From positions 65,087 to 99,487 of the forward strand of contig REEN01000064.1 in assembly GCA_007695015.1 (NCBI GenBank): a DNA stretch of 34,401 nucleotides, given 5' to 3'. Numbering within the stretch: the first letter of the stretch is position 1; every line of letters starts with the position of its first letter. The notes beneath the pieces were generated by a model. That model was not told the origin of the DNA and ran no database searches. It was given only the letters and a program-made list of their open reading frames with translations. The translations under genes were made by a program, and so were the position numbers. Below are positions 1-7,272 of the stretch, one piece after another. Origin of the DNA: Marinilabiliales bacterium (lineage in GTDB: Bacteria; Bacteroidota; Bacteroidia; Bacteroidales; PUMT01).

Positions 1-116
1 GTGTTGTTGCTTTTCTTCGCTTCCTTTTCTGATTTGTCCCTGTCAGGTGTGACACCAGCGAAAGTCAATGCTGCTGCAATTGTCGCAAGAACAAAAAACG
101 ATGATATTCTTTTCAT
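1..116 (-). CDS. N-terminal fragment of an exported protein (cut by window edge)
   Basis: An ATG at 116 opens a minus-strand frame that runs off the left edge after 38 codons. The visible N-terminus has a basic start (MKRIS), a hydrophobic core of about 15 residues rich in A, V, L and F, and then a highly charged stretch rich in D, K and E. This is what a Sec signal peptide followed by a charged mature protein looks like. A TAnnTTTG promoter element lies about 60 nt upstream. The gene lies downstream of psd on the same strand but has its own promoter signal. Too little is present to name a family. Confidence 0.6.
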   Translation of the reverse strand, partial: MKRISSFFVLATIAAALTFAGVTPDRDKSEKEAKKSNN

Positions 117-175
117 GATTTCCGGTGTTTTAGTTTAACAGATAATAGCCGGATGCGGCCTATTTTTATTTAGAC

Positions 176-183
176 CAAATATA
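176..183 (-). promoter_or_regulatory. -7 promoter element for the left-edge gene
   Basis: Read on the minus strand this is TATATTTG, matching the Bacteroidota -7 consensus TAnnTTTG. A TTTG lies 25 nt upstream (212..209), farther than the usual 19-21 nt. The predicted leader is about 55 nt and contains an imperfect inverted repeat (144..164). Confidence 0.4.
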
Positions 184-242
184 TGGATAAAGACTGTAAA
201 TTCTGTTACAAACTGGTTATAAATAACAGGTCAACCCGGAGG

Positions 243-899
243 TCAGTTGAATGAAGCAATTACAGAGGATTTGCCGTTCACCTTCTGACCGATCTGAACA
301 TTGAGTTTAATATCGGTCGGCAAAAAGAGATCAACCCTTGATCCGAATTTGATAAACCCGAGCTCCTGGCCCTGATCAACCTTTTCTCCCGGCCTGGCGT
401 AGCATACTATCCTGCGGGCAAGTACACCCGCAATCTGCCTTACAAGAACGGCATGGCTGCCATTATCAACCACCACTGAACTGCGTTCATTGGCAGATGA
501 AGCCTTTGGGTGCCAGGCAACCAGGTACTTACCCGGATGATATTTAAAATAACTCACAGTACCTGTAATCGGAAAAAGATTAACGTGTACATTAAGCGGC
601 GACATGAATATTGACACCTGCAGACGCTTATCGTTAAAAAACTCATTTTCATCTGTCTCTTCGATAGCAACAATTTTCCCGTCGGCAGGGGCAATCACAA
701 GGTTGTCATTTAGTTCCATATCCCTTCCTGGAAGCCTGAAGAACCAAAGTACAAATAAAAGGAAAGCAACAGAAACTGCAAGAAATACCCGCAGCAATAA
801 GCTGCCGGGCTCCAGCAGCAACCATATAAGGATATTTGCAGCCGTCAGGATGCCAAGTAAGGTTATAAGAATTTTATATCCCTCTTTGTGAATTTTCAT
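243..899 (-). CDS. psd: Phosphatidylserine decarboxylase proenzyme, short form
   Basis: This 218-residue protein matches the short Psd class that makes phosphatidylethanolamine by decarboxylating phosphatidylserine at the membrane. Two hydrophobic segments (about residues 9-28 and 34-54) anchor the N-terminus. The PADG motif holds Asp73 and the NVHVN motif His105. The FGS motif (Gly186-Ser187) is the expected self-cleavage site that yields the pyruvoyl alpha chain; the residue after Ser187 is Arg, where the long-form LGST motif has Thr. The ATG start is 6 nt after the cdsA stop, so the genes are probably co-transcribed. CdsA makes CDP-diacylglycerol, the precursor for phosphatidylserine, so the two are steps of one pathway. 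The phosphatidylserine synthase gene is not in the window. Confidence 0.93.
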   Translation of the reverse strand: MKIHKEGYKILITLLGILTAANILIWLLLEPGSLLLRVFLAVSVAFLLFVLWFFRLPGRDMELNDNLVIAPADGKIVAIEETDENEFFNDKRLQVSIFMSPLNVHVNLFPITGTVSYFKYHPGKYLVAWHPKASSANERSSVVVDNGSHAVLVRQIAGVLARRIVCYARPGEKVDQGQELGFIKFGSRVDLFLPTDIKLNVQIGQKVNGKSSVIASFN

Positions 900-905
900 T
901 ATCTG

Positions 906-1730
906 TCAATTTAATACCAATCTCAAATAAACCAATATTGCAGGAAAAACAAGAAGCCATGCATCAATACGGTCAAGCACCCCACCGTGTCCCGGAAGCA
1001 TACTGCCTGAATCCTTGACCCCCAGTTGTCGTTTGATCATTGATTCAACAAGGTCGCCGTAGATGCCGAATACAATGACTATTGCCCCGGCGGGGATCCA
1101 TTGGTACATATCCATGACAGGGAAAAGATGTGTCATGAACCAGGCTGCACCAAGTGTAAAAAATGCACCTCCAATGGTACCCTCCCATGTCTTCCCTGGT
1201 GAAATACGGGCAAAAAGCCGGTTCCGTCCAAACGAGACCCCAACCAGGTAAGCTGCAGTATCATTAACCATTATCATGATCAGCACTCCTGCCAGGATCC
1301 CCGGGTAATAACCGGCTCCGGTAACAGCTCCGGGATACACAAGGAGGTTAAGAAGAGACAGGGGTAAAGCAACATATATAATGCCCAGGAATTGTATCCC
1401 GACTTTCTCAAAAGGCTTTCCCCTGCCCAGGTAAAGTTCAGATATCATTACCAAAGGAGGCAAAAGAAAAAGCAATGTCAGCCATCCGGCACCGATGCCG
1501 CCGGAAGCATAGCCATGTACGAGAAAAAAGAGAGTCAGGGCGACCAGGGCAGCTGTTATCTTCCTGGCAGGGGTTGTTCCCGTGCCTTCAAGGTTAAGAA
1601 ACTCCAGAAGCGCAATAACCATCAGGGCAGGATAAACTAACACGAAAGCCAAACTTCCGGCAAAAAGTGAACCGTATATCACAACACCGAATACAACACC
1701 GGTTAAAGTACGTTTATAAAACTCACTCAA
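906..1730 (-). CDS. cdsA: Phosphatidate cytidylyltransferase (CDP-diacylglycerol synthase)
   Basis: A 274-residue multi-spanning membrane protein that makes CDP-diacylglycerol from phosphatidate and CTP. The family signature is complete near residues 230-256: a SMIKR segment, then KDSG, LPGHGG and DRID. An upstream NDTAAY motif (around Asp157) and SPGKTWEG (177-184) are also typical. About seven hydrophobic segments are visible before the signature. No in-frame ATG occurs near the N-terminus; the frame opens with TTG at 1730, which overlaps the end of the DUF2007 gene by 8 nt. The overlap makes TTG credible through translational coupling. psd follows 6 nt after the stop. Confidence 0.93.
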   Translation of the reverse strand: MSEFYKRTLTGVVFGVVIYGSLFAGSLAFVLVYPALMVIALLEFLNLEGTGTTPARKITAALVALTLFFLVHGYASGGIGAGWLTLLFLLPPLVMISELYLGRGKPFEKVGIQFLGIIYVALPLSLLNLLVYPGAVTGAGYYPGILAGVLIMIMVNDTAAYLVGVSFGRNRLFARISPGKTWEGTIGGAFFTLGAAWFMTHLFPVMDMYQWIPAGAIVIVFGIYGDLVESMIKRQLGVKDSGSMLPGHGGVLDRIDAWLLVFPAILVYLRLVLN

Positions 1731-1932
1731 GGTTCAATTTATTTAACAGATCCCTGGCTTTAATCTCATCAGCCTTCCTTACCATAATGTCGATATGGCC
1801 GAACAAACCGTATGCTGAATCCCTTTTGTTCATTATGACTGCCTCAAGCCCGTTCGTCTCCAGAGCCTGCCTTACCATTTCGGCACGGTATTGTTCTGCA
1901 GTGGTATATGCTACTGTCCAGTCGTTATCCAT
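1723..1932 (-). CDS. DUF2007-type small protein
   Basis: This 69-residue soluble protein resembles the DUF2007 family, short ferredoxin-like-fold proteins sometimes labelled putative signal-transducing proteins. The visible pattern is an N-terminal beta strand (WTVAYTT), a helix carrying an AEMVRQALE segment, a GLEAVIMN strand, and a closing strand plus helix (IDIMVRKADEIKARDLL). There are no membrane segments or catalytic motifs. It lies between ftsH (stop 14 nt upstream) and cdsA (8-nt overlap) in one minus-strand run. A role in lipid or membrane quality control would be a guess from position only. Confidence 0.75.
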   Translation of the reverse strand: MDNDWTVAYTTAEQYRAEMVRQALETNGLEAVIMNKRDSAYGLFGHIDIMVRKADEIKARDLLNKLNLE

Positions 1933-1946
1933 AGGTCTGGTGTTTA

Positions 1947-4118
1947 TTATGCTCTTTCCCTGTCGGGTATATCGTCAATGTCTCTTGCTGCATCTATCGT
2001 TTTTCCGGGATCCTCCTGGCTGCCTCCTTCTTTTTGAAGAGACTTGTCACTTTTCCCGTCAGGTTTCTCTTTTTCCGGCTCACCGGTGCCGGGTGTGGAT
2101 TTCCCTGCTGCTCCTTCATTATTATTTGACGGCTGCTGCCTGATCATGGGTTCCTTCTCCGGTTTTTTGAATTTTCTTTTGCCAAATATCTTCTCAAGGT
2201 CTTCACTGAATATCACCTCCTTCTCCAGCAGCAAATCAGCAAGGCGGCTCAGCCCATCCCTGTTCCGGGTAAGCAGGTCCTTTGCCCTTTTGTAGGCTTT
2301 ATCCAAAATATCCTTTACCTCCTTATCAATCAGCTCGGCAGTCGTATCGCTGTATGGCTTTGAGAATGTGTACTCGTTCTGACCAGAGGAATCGTAGTAA
2401 CTGATATTACCGATCTTCTTGCTCATACCAAAATAGGTTACCATAGCATAGGCTTGCTTGGTCACCCTCTCAAGGTCGTTGAGCGCCCCGGTCGACACCT
2501 TTTTAAAATTTATCTCTTCAGAGGCCCTGCCACCAAGGGCAACACACATCTCATCATTAAGCTGTTCAGTCGTAGTTATCTGCCTCTCCTCTGGGAGATA
2601 CCAGGCAGCCCCAAGTGTCCTGCCCCTTGGTATGATGGTCACCTTGACCAGTGGGTTTGCATGCTCGAGCAACCAGCTGAGCGTGGCATGGCCCGCTTCA
2701 TGGTAAGCTATGGTGCGCTTCTCCTCCATTGATATGATCTTGTTCTTCCGTTCAAGTCCTCCGATTATCCGGTCAATAGCATCGAGAAAATCCTGTTTGC
2801 CGACCGAATTTTTATTGCGCCTGGCAGCAATAAGTGCAGCCTCATTGCAAACATTGGCTATATCTGCACCGGAGAAGCCTGGTGTCTGCTTGGCAAGGAA
2901 ACTGATATCGAAATCTTCTTCAAGTTTCACTGTGCGCAGATGCACCTCGAATATCTCAAGCCTTTCATTAAGGTCGGGCAATTCTACATGTATCTGCCTG
3001 TCAAACCTGCCGGCCCTGAGCAATGCGCGGTCAAGTACGTCGGCACGGTTTGTCGCCGCCAGCAGTATGACGCCCAGGTTTGGCTCAAACCCATCCATTT
3101 CTGTAAGCAGCTGGTTGAGCGTGTTTTCCCGCTCATCATTTGCCCCGAAGCCGGGATTTTTTCCCCTGGCTCTCCCGACTGCATCAATCTCATCAATAAA
3201 AACAATACAAGGAGCCTTGTCCTTCGCCTGTTTAAACAGGTCCCTTACCCTTGATGCCCCGACACCAACAAACATCTCGACAAAATCTGATCCTGATATT
3301 GAGAAGAAAGGGACATTGGCCTCACCTGCCACAGCTTTAGCCAGCAACGTCTTTCCCGTGCCCGGAGGACCAACAAGAAGCACTCCCTTTGGGATCTTGC
3401 CGCCCAGCTGTGTATATTTCTGCGGGGTCTTCAGGAAATCGACCACCTCCATAACCTCCATCTTCGCCTCCTCTAGTCCCGCCACATCCTTGAAATCGGT
3501 CTTTACATTTGACTCCCTGTCAAACATCTTGGCTTTGGACTTACCCACGTTGAATATTCCACCGGGCCCTCCCCCCCCTGCGGCACCGCTCATACGGCGG
3601 AATATGAAAAGCCAGATTGCAACCAGTATGAAAATTGGAAGGAGCCAGCTAAGAACATCTGAGAAATAATCTCTCTCAGTCACATAGTTTACACTTACTA
3701 CCTGATCCTGCGCAAATTCCTCCTGTGCTTCACGCAGCCTGTCCTCAAAGAGTTCAACCGAGCCAATAGTGAAAAAGTAATGAGGCCCGGACCTTGATGC
3801 TGATGATAACCCGCGGTCAAACAGGCCCTCGTGTCTCGGAAGGTCCAGCCTCTCCTGTTTAATATAGATCCTGGCCTTCTCACGGTTGACAATCTCGATC
3901 TTTTCAACATCATGGTTCCTGAGCATCTCCCTCTCAAACTGCTGAAAATTTATCTCAACAGGCTGGCTGCCGGTGCCGAATATCTGTATTCCGATAAATG
4001 CAAGCGCAATAATGCCGTAAACCCAGTAGAGGTTGAATTTAGGCTTTTTGCTGCCGGAATCATCAGGCTTCCCATCCTTATTGTTGCGGTTGTCCTGATT
4101 CTTGTTCTGATCAAACAT
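1947..4118 (-). CDS. ftsH: ATP-dependent zinc metalloprotease FtsH
   Basis: A 723-residue membrane-anchored AAA+ protease that degrades misfolded membrane proteins and short-lived regulators. Two transmembrane segments (about residues 30-47 and 155-173) flank a periplasmic domain. The ATPase domain has Walker A GPPGTGKT (250-257), pore motif FVGVG (283-287), Walker B ending FIDEID (307-312) and a second region of homology with ATNRAD and RAGRFDR. The protease has HEAGH (473-477) and a probable third zinc ligand, Asp548, in TGALND. A charged tail of about 100 residues rich in K, E, P and G follows and is longer than in E. coli FtsH. rsfS lies 159 nt upstream, the usual Bacteroidota neighbour. 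No clean TAnnTTTG site precedes ftsH, so read-through from rsfS is plausible. Confidence 0.97.
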   Translation of the reverse strand: MFDQNKNQDNRNNKDGKPDDSGSKKPKFNLYWVYGIIALAFIGIQIFGTGSQPVEINFQQFEREMLRNHDVEKIEIVNREKARIYIKQERLDLPRHEGLFDRGLSSASRSGPHYFFTIGSVELFEDRLREAQEEFAQDQVVSVNYVTERDYFSDVLSWLLPIFILVAIWLFIFRRMSGAAGGGGPGGIFNVGKSKAKMFDRESNVKTDFKDVAGLEEAKMEVMEVVDFLKTPQKYTQLGGKIPKGVLLVGPPGTGKTLLAKAVAGEANVPFFSISGSDFVEMFVGVGASRVRDLFKQAKDKAPCIVFIDEIDAVGRARGKNPGFGANDERENTLNQLLTEMDGFEPNLGVILLAATNRADVLDRALLRAGRFDRQIHVELPDLNERLEIFEVHLRTVKLEEDFDISFLAKQTPGFSGADIANVCNEAALIAARRNKNSVGKQDFLDAIDRIIGGLERKNKIISMEEKRTIAYHEAGHATLSWLLEHANPLVKVTIIPRGRTLGAAWYLPEERQITTTEQLNDEMCVALGGRASEEINFKKVSTGALNDLERVTKQAYAMVTYFGMSKKIGNISYYDSSGQNEYTFSKPYSDTTAELIDKEVKDILDKAYKRAKDLLTRNRDGLSRLADLLLEKEVIFSEDLEKIFGKRKFKKPEKEPMIRQQPSNNNEGAAGKSTPGTGEPEKEKPDGKSDKSLQKEGGSQEDPGKTIDAARDIDDIPDRERA

Positions 4119-4277
4119 ATTATGGTTTATAATGAACTTTCATTCGTATAAAGTATAGTTAGCAAATTGTTTAACAATGTGTTACAAATTCACATAACGG
4201 TTAAAATGCTTTTCAATTCCCATGGAACCCCCATGCTTTATTCATGTTATTTTGTCTGACGAAGTCTGATGGGGCTT

Positions 4278-4646
4278 TCATTCAAATTTCTCAATTTTTC
4301 CATCGCCCCATAGCTCCTCGAGACGGTAAAATTCCCGGTATTCCTTCTGAAATACATGCACGACAATGCTGCCAAAATCCAGCAGCACCCATTGGGCATT
4401 ATCCTGTCCCTCCTTGTGCATAAGGTGTCTTCCGGTTTTCTGCCGAACCTCCCTGTCAACTGAATTGGCAATAGAATTGACATGTATATTGGAGTCGCCG
4501 TGGCATATGACAAAATGGCTGCAAACCCGGTGTTCAAGATCTGCAAGGTCAATGTTGATAATATCCTTACCTTTTACCTTCCTGATACCTTCAATGATAT
4601 TGCCAAGCAATGCTTCCGTGCTTATTTCCCTTATCCCGTCTGCCAT
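4278..4646 (-). CDS. rsfS: Ribosome silencing factor RsfS (Iojap family)
   Basis: RsfS binds ribosomal protein L14 and blocks subunit joining when nutrients are short. The 122-residue product has family landmarks: a KGKDIINIDLADLEHR segment, the FVICHGDSN strand, the HLMHKEGQDNAQWVLLDFG core and VHVFQKEYREFYRLEELWGD at the C-terminus. A longer frame could begin at a TTG at 4664, but the ATG at 4646 is a better start: it gives the usual N-terminus and leaves room for the promoter element at 4662..4669. Downstream is ftsH; upstream and divergent is birA. Confidence 0.93.
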   Translation of the reverse strand: MADGIREISTEALLGNIIEGIRKVKGKDIINIDLADLEHRVCSHFVICHGDSNIHVNSIANSVDREVRQKTGRHLMHKEGQDNAQWVLLDFGSIVVHVFQKEYREFYRLEELWGDGKIEKFE

Positions 4647-4661
4647 TAAAAAGTTTTGCCG

Positions 4662-4669
4662 CAAAGTTA
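4662..4669 (-). promoter_or_regulatory. -7 promoter element for rsfS
   Basis: On the minus strand this reads TAACTTTG, a match to TAnnTTTG. The G is 15 nt before the rsfS ATG, implying a leader of only about 10 nt. No good TTTG was seen at the -33 spacing. Confidence 0.45.
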
Positions 4670-4760
4670 ATTAAATTTTGGGACATCCGTTCCATGCATG
4701 CTGCATGGTTTTACCCTGAAAATAATTGATTGTCAATGCCTGTAATTCATTCCTAAAACG

Positions 4761-4768
4761 TACTTTTG
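4761..4768 (+). promoter_or_regulatory. -7 promoter element for birA
   Basis: TACTTTTG on the plus strand matches TAnnTTTG, 38 nt before the birA ATG. The nearest TTG upstream (4730-4732) is 28 nt away, so the -33 element is weak or absent. Confidence 0.4.
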
Positions 4769-4806
4769 ATGCTCATATTGCAGATCAAAATCTCTACTGG
4801 TAAGAT

Positions 4807-5565
4807 ATGCACCCTGGAAATACTGACTGGATCATACAGACCTATCCGGTACTTGAATCTACAAATGACTTTTGCCGGGGCCTCCTCGATAACGAAGATG
4901 TTAATGAGGGCACAGTTGTCAGGGCTGTTATACAGAGGAAGGGAAGGGGACAGGGCAATAACAGCTGGTATGGGGGTAAAGGAGAAAACCTCACATTCTC
5001 AATCATCCTCCGCCCCCGATTCCTCAGTCCGGCAAACCAGTTTATGCTTTCTATGTTGGCATCACTGGCGATCAGTCGCTTTCTTGACATTTACACTTCA
5101 GGGGTTAGAATAAAATGGCCTAATGACATATTTGCAGGCGATAAGAAAATTGCCGGGATCCTCATAGAGAACTCGGTAATGAATAACCGGATTGAAAGCT
5201 CTGTGGTCGGCATTGGTCTTAATATCAACCAGGAATTACCCGGCAGTCACCTGCCCGGTGCCGTCTCGCTCAGACAACTTACCGGCAGCATATTTGACCT
5301 TGATGAATGCCTTGATCTTTTATTGCTGAAAGTTGACCGGCTATATGCAATGCTCAGTGAAGGCAGGGATGAAATTATAAAACAGATGTACAAAGAAAGG
5401 CTCTACCTGCTTGACAGTGAAGGCGTCTACCGGTCAGAAGGAACTGTTTTCAGTGCCTTTTTAAGAGGCGTAGACAACATGGGGAGGCTTGTGCTTGAAA
5501 AGACTGACGGCGAAAAGATCTGTTACAGCATGCAGGAAGTTGAGTTTATCAGGCCGGCAGACTGA
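4807..5565 (+). CDS. birA: Biotin--[acetyl-CoA-carboxylase] ligase
   Basis: A 252-residue biotin protein ligase that activates biotin with ATP and attaches it to the lysine of biotin carrier domains. Motifs in order: STN (18-20), the biotinyl-AMP loop KGRGQGNNSW (45-54), KWPNDI (103-108), KIAGILIEN (114-122) and GIGLNIN (135-141). It lacks the N-terminal DNA-binding domain of the E. coli repressor form, so it should be a pure enzyme. The loop reads GRGQGNNSW where many homologues have an Arg-Gly pair; this may be lineage variation. It is transcribed away from rsfS and converges on the SRPBCC gene with 15 nt between stops. Confidence 0.93.
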   Translation: MHPGNTDWIIQTYPVLESTNDFCRGLLDNEDVNEGTVVRAVIQRKGRGQGNNSWYGGKGENLTFSIILRPRFLSPANQFMLSMLASLAISRFLDIYTSGVRIKWPNDIFAGDKKIAGILIENSVMNNRIESSVVGIGLNINQELPGSHLPGAVSLRQLTGSIFDLDECLDLLLLKVDRLYAMLSEGRDEIIKQMYKERLYLLDSEGVYRSEGTVFSAFLRGVDNMGRLVLEKTDGEKICYSMQEVEFIRPAD

Positions 5566-5580
5566 AAGTCCGGCTACCTG

Positions 5581-6006
5581 TCAACCACCTTGAAGCTGCT
5601 TATTGTTAAGCTCCTCCGACAACATGGAAGCAATAATCTCAACTCCTTCCTGTATAGGTTTTCTTGCCATCATCCTCATCATTGCGTTTAGTTTCGCCGA
5701 GAGCACCAGCCTGAGAACAGTGTTATTACCCGGTGTTTCATCAAGTTCAATTGCCAGGTCAAAAGAGAAAGGCTGTGATCCCTCCGATTCAAATCTTATA
5801 ACCCCCTCTTCACGGGAAGGAAGTCTGCGAATACCGATCTCCCCGATACCGTCTACAGTAAAACGGCATACATCCTGATGCACTTCCAGGTTCCTCACCC
5901 GGCCCTCAGGCACAAGTTTCTCAAGATTGCCTATATCCGAAAGAAAGCCGTGTACAGGCTTTCTGGGTGCATTTATGGTTTTTGCTGTACTCTCGAAGGT
6001 TGTCAT
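5581..6006 (-). CDS. SRPBCC-fold (START-like) protein
   Basis: A small soluble protein of about 141 residues with the layout of SRPBCC lipid/ligand-binding domains: an N-terminal strand (TTFESTAKTINAP), a helix with FLSDIGNLEKLVP, a run of antiparallel strands and a long C-terminal helix (ARKPIQEGVEIIASMLSEEL). Ligand unknown. Three starts are possible. An ATG at 6012 overlaps the pyrE stop in an ATGA; a second ATG at 6006 gives the start most like related Bacteroidota proteins as I remember them; an upstream ATG at 6030 lies inside pyrE. I chose 6006. In every case translation should be coupled to pyrE. Confidence 0.8.
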   Translation of the reverse strand: MTTFESTAKTINAPRKPVHGFLSDIGNLEKLVPEGRVRNLEVHQDVCRFTVDGIGEIGIRRLPSREEGVIRFESEGSQPFSFDLAIELDETPGNNTVLRLVLSAKLNAMMRMMARKPIQEGVEIIASMLSEELNNKQLQGG

Positions 6007-6008
6007 TA

Positions 6009-6650
6009 TCATTGGTTTTGAATACCCCATCCTGCAGGATCAATGCGCCACTGCTCAAGAGTTGCAAGCTGGTTGTCGCTAACAAGATCCATTGTCCTGG
6101 CAGTTTCAATCAACGCAGTATAGTTGGTAAGAGAATGCAGTTCACATTGCATTTGCCTGAAACTGTGTTCTGCCTCCGCAAACCCGTAAGTAAAAATTGC
6201 AAGCATACCCTCAACATGGCACCCAGCCGATCTGAGGGCCTCTACAGCCGACAATGAGCTGCGTCCCGTTGAAACCAGATCCTCAATGACCACAACCCTG
6301 TCATCTTCAGAGACCCTTCCCTCAATCCGGTTTGCGAGACCGTGTCCCTTGGGCTCCGGCCTCACATAAGCGAATGGAAGGCCCAGTGCTTCAGCTACCA
6401 GTACTCCATGAGCTATGGCACCTGTGGCAACACCTGCAACAAGGCTGGCGTCAGGATAAAGTTCGGCGGTCAACCGGCTGAATTCATCCCGCACAAGTGT
6501 CCGAACCTCAGGGAAGGAAAGGATGAGCCTGTTATCGCAATATATAGGTGATCGCCAGCCTGAGGACCATAAAAATGGGTTTGCTGGTTCCAATTTTATT
6601 GCCTTAATTTGCAATAGTTGCTGGGCAATTCCAGTTCCGTTTACTTTCAT
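6009..6650 (-). CDS. pyrE: Orotate phosphoribosyltransferase
   Basis: This 213-residue enzyme joins orotate to PRPP to form orotidine 5'-phosphate in de novo pyrimidine synthesis. The PRPP-binding loop VVVIEDLVSTGRSS (119-132) is complete, the flexible loop RPEPKGHG (97-104) carries the expected Lys and His, and SPIYCDNR near the N-terminus is typical of the family. A TTG at 6677 would extend the frame, but the ATG at 6650 gives a standard start (MKVNGTGIAQQLL). The promoter element sits 5 nt upstream, so the mRNA is probably leaderless or nearly so. The divergent NUDIX gene starts at 6658, leaving 7 bp between start codons. Confidence 0.95.
   Translation of the reverse strand: MKVNGTGIAQQLLQIKAIKLEPANPFLWSSGWRSPIYCDNRLILSFPEVRTLVRDEFSRLTAELYPDASLVAGVATGAIAHGVLVAEALGLPFAYVRPEPKGHGLANRIEGRVSEDDRVVVIEDLVSTGRSSLSAVEALRSAGCHVEGMLAIFTYGFAEAEHSFRQMQCELHSLTNYTALIETARTMDLVSDNQLATLEQWRIDPAGWGIQNQ
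6618..6649 (+). promoter_or_regulatory. Possible promoter for the NUDIX gene inside pyrE
   Basis: A TTG at 6618-6620 is followed after 21 nt by TACTTTCA (6642-6649), an imperfect match to TAnnTTTG. It lies over the first codons of pyrE and ends 8 nt before the NUDIX ATG. The spacing is right, but the last two bases of the -7 element do not match. Confidence 0.3.
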
Positions 6651-6654
6651 CGTG

Positions 6655-6662
6655 CAAATGTA
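6655..6662 (-). promoter_or_regulatory. -7 promoter element for pyrE
   Basis: On the minus strand this reads TACATTTG, a match to TAnnTTTG, with only CACG between it and the pyrE ATG. It overlaps the divergent NUDIX start codon at 6658. No convincing -33 TTTG was seen. Transcription would begin at or next to the ATG. Confidence 0.5.
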
Positions 6663-7272
6663 TAAAGTTTTTTTCAACGAACGAATAGTCTTTCTTTCAC
6701 CTGATTTTCTTAAAAGTTTCGAGGAAAATCAGGGTCTATTCTACAAATACCGGGATAAAAGTGAGCTTAAAGAGCTACTCCTCGTATTTCTTGCACTCAA
6801 CAAGATAAATCAGTTATTTGTCTGTCATCCCGACGTCGATAATCTCATGAAAGAGTTCAAATCCTGCTTCAGGTACGTTGAGGCCGGGGGGGGACTGGTA
6901 CGGAACGATCGTAACGAGGTGCTGTTCATAAACCGGTTTGACAAGTGGGATTTGCCGAAGGGAAAGTCCGACGGCAATGAGTCCGCGCAGGATACAGCAA
7001 TCAGGGAAGTGGAAGAGGAATGCGGCATCAGTGGTCTGGAGATTGAATCGGAGTTGTCGCCTACTTATCACACCTACTTCGAAAAAGCAGTCCCTCATCT
7101 GAAGAAAACCAGGTGGTTCAGTATGCGTTATCAAGGGAATGAAAAACCAAAGCCGCAGACCGAGGAATTCATCACCAAAATCATCTGGGGTAAGGAAAAA
7201 GACCTTAATCTGATAAGGAAGAATACATACCCTTCAATCATAGACCTTCTGAAAGAAGCCGGCATTATCTGA
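6658..7272 (+). CDS. NUDIX hydrolase with N-terminal extension
   Basis: A 204-residue protein with a complete Nudix box at residues 102-124: Gly, five residues, Glu108, seven residues, then REVEEECGI. The motif binds the divalent metal used to cleave nucleoside diphosphates linked to another group. The substrate cannot be read from the box. The first ~70 residues (MYKVFFNERIVFLSPDF) form a separate domain seen in a Bacteroidota-type NUDIX group. An open frame extends upstream to 6523 across pyrE, but the ATG at 6658 fits the family start. Its stop overlaps the stop of the convergent thioredoxin-fold gene by 8 bp. Confidence 0.88.
   Translation: MYKVFFNERIVFLSPDFLKSFEENQGLFYKYRDKSELKELLLVFLALNKINQLFVCHPDVDNLMKEFKSCFRYVEAGGGLVRNDRNEVLFINRFDKWDLPKGKSDGNESAQDTAIREVEEECGISGLEIESELSPTYHTYFEKAVPHLKKTRWFSMRYQGNEKPKPQTEEFITKIIWGKEKDLNLIRKNTYPSIIDLLKEAGII

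Noticed and set aside
144-164. Inverted repeat followed by a T-rich stretch on the plus strand, resembling a terminator
   Set aside because: No plus-strand gene lies upstream, and on the minus strand it lies in the leader of the left-edge gene without a T-run. It may be only leader structure.
177-191. A 15-bp sequence shared with 15745-15759, both upstream of minus-strand genes
   Set aside because: It is AT-rich and promoter-like (TATATTT), and one such match is expected by chance in a window of this size.
2710-3669. Long plus-strand open frame (about 319 codons) opposite ftsH
   Set aside because: It is the mirror of a strongly conserved ftsH reading frame, its product is Ser/Pro-rich with no domain, and it has no promoter. 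It is a codon-use shadow.
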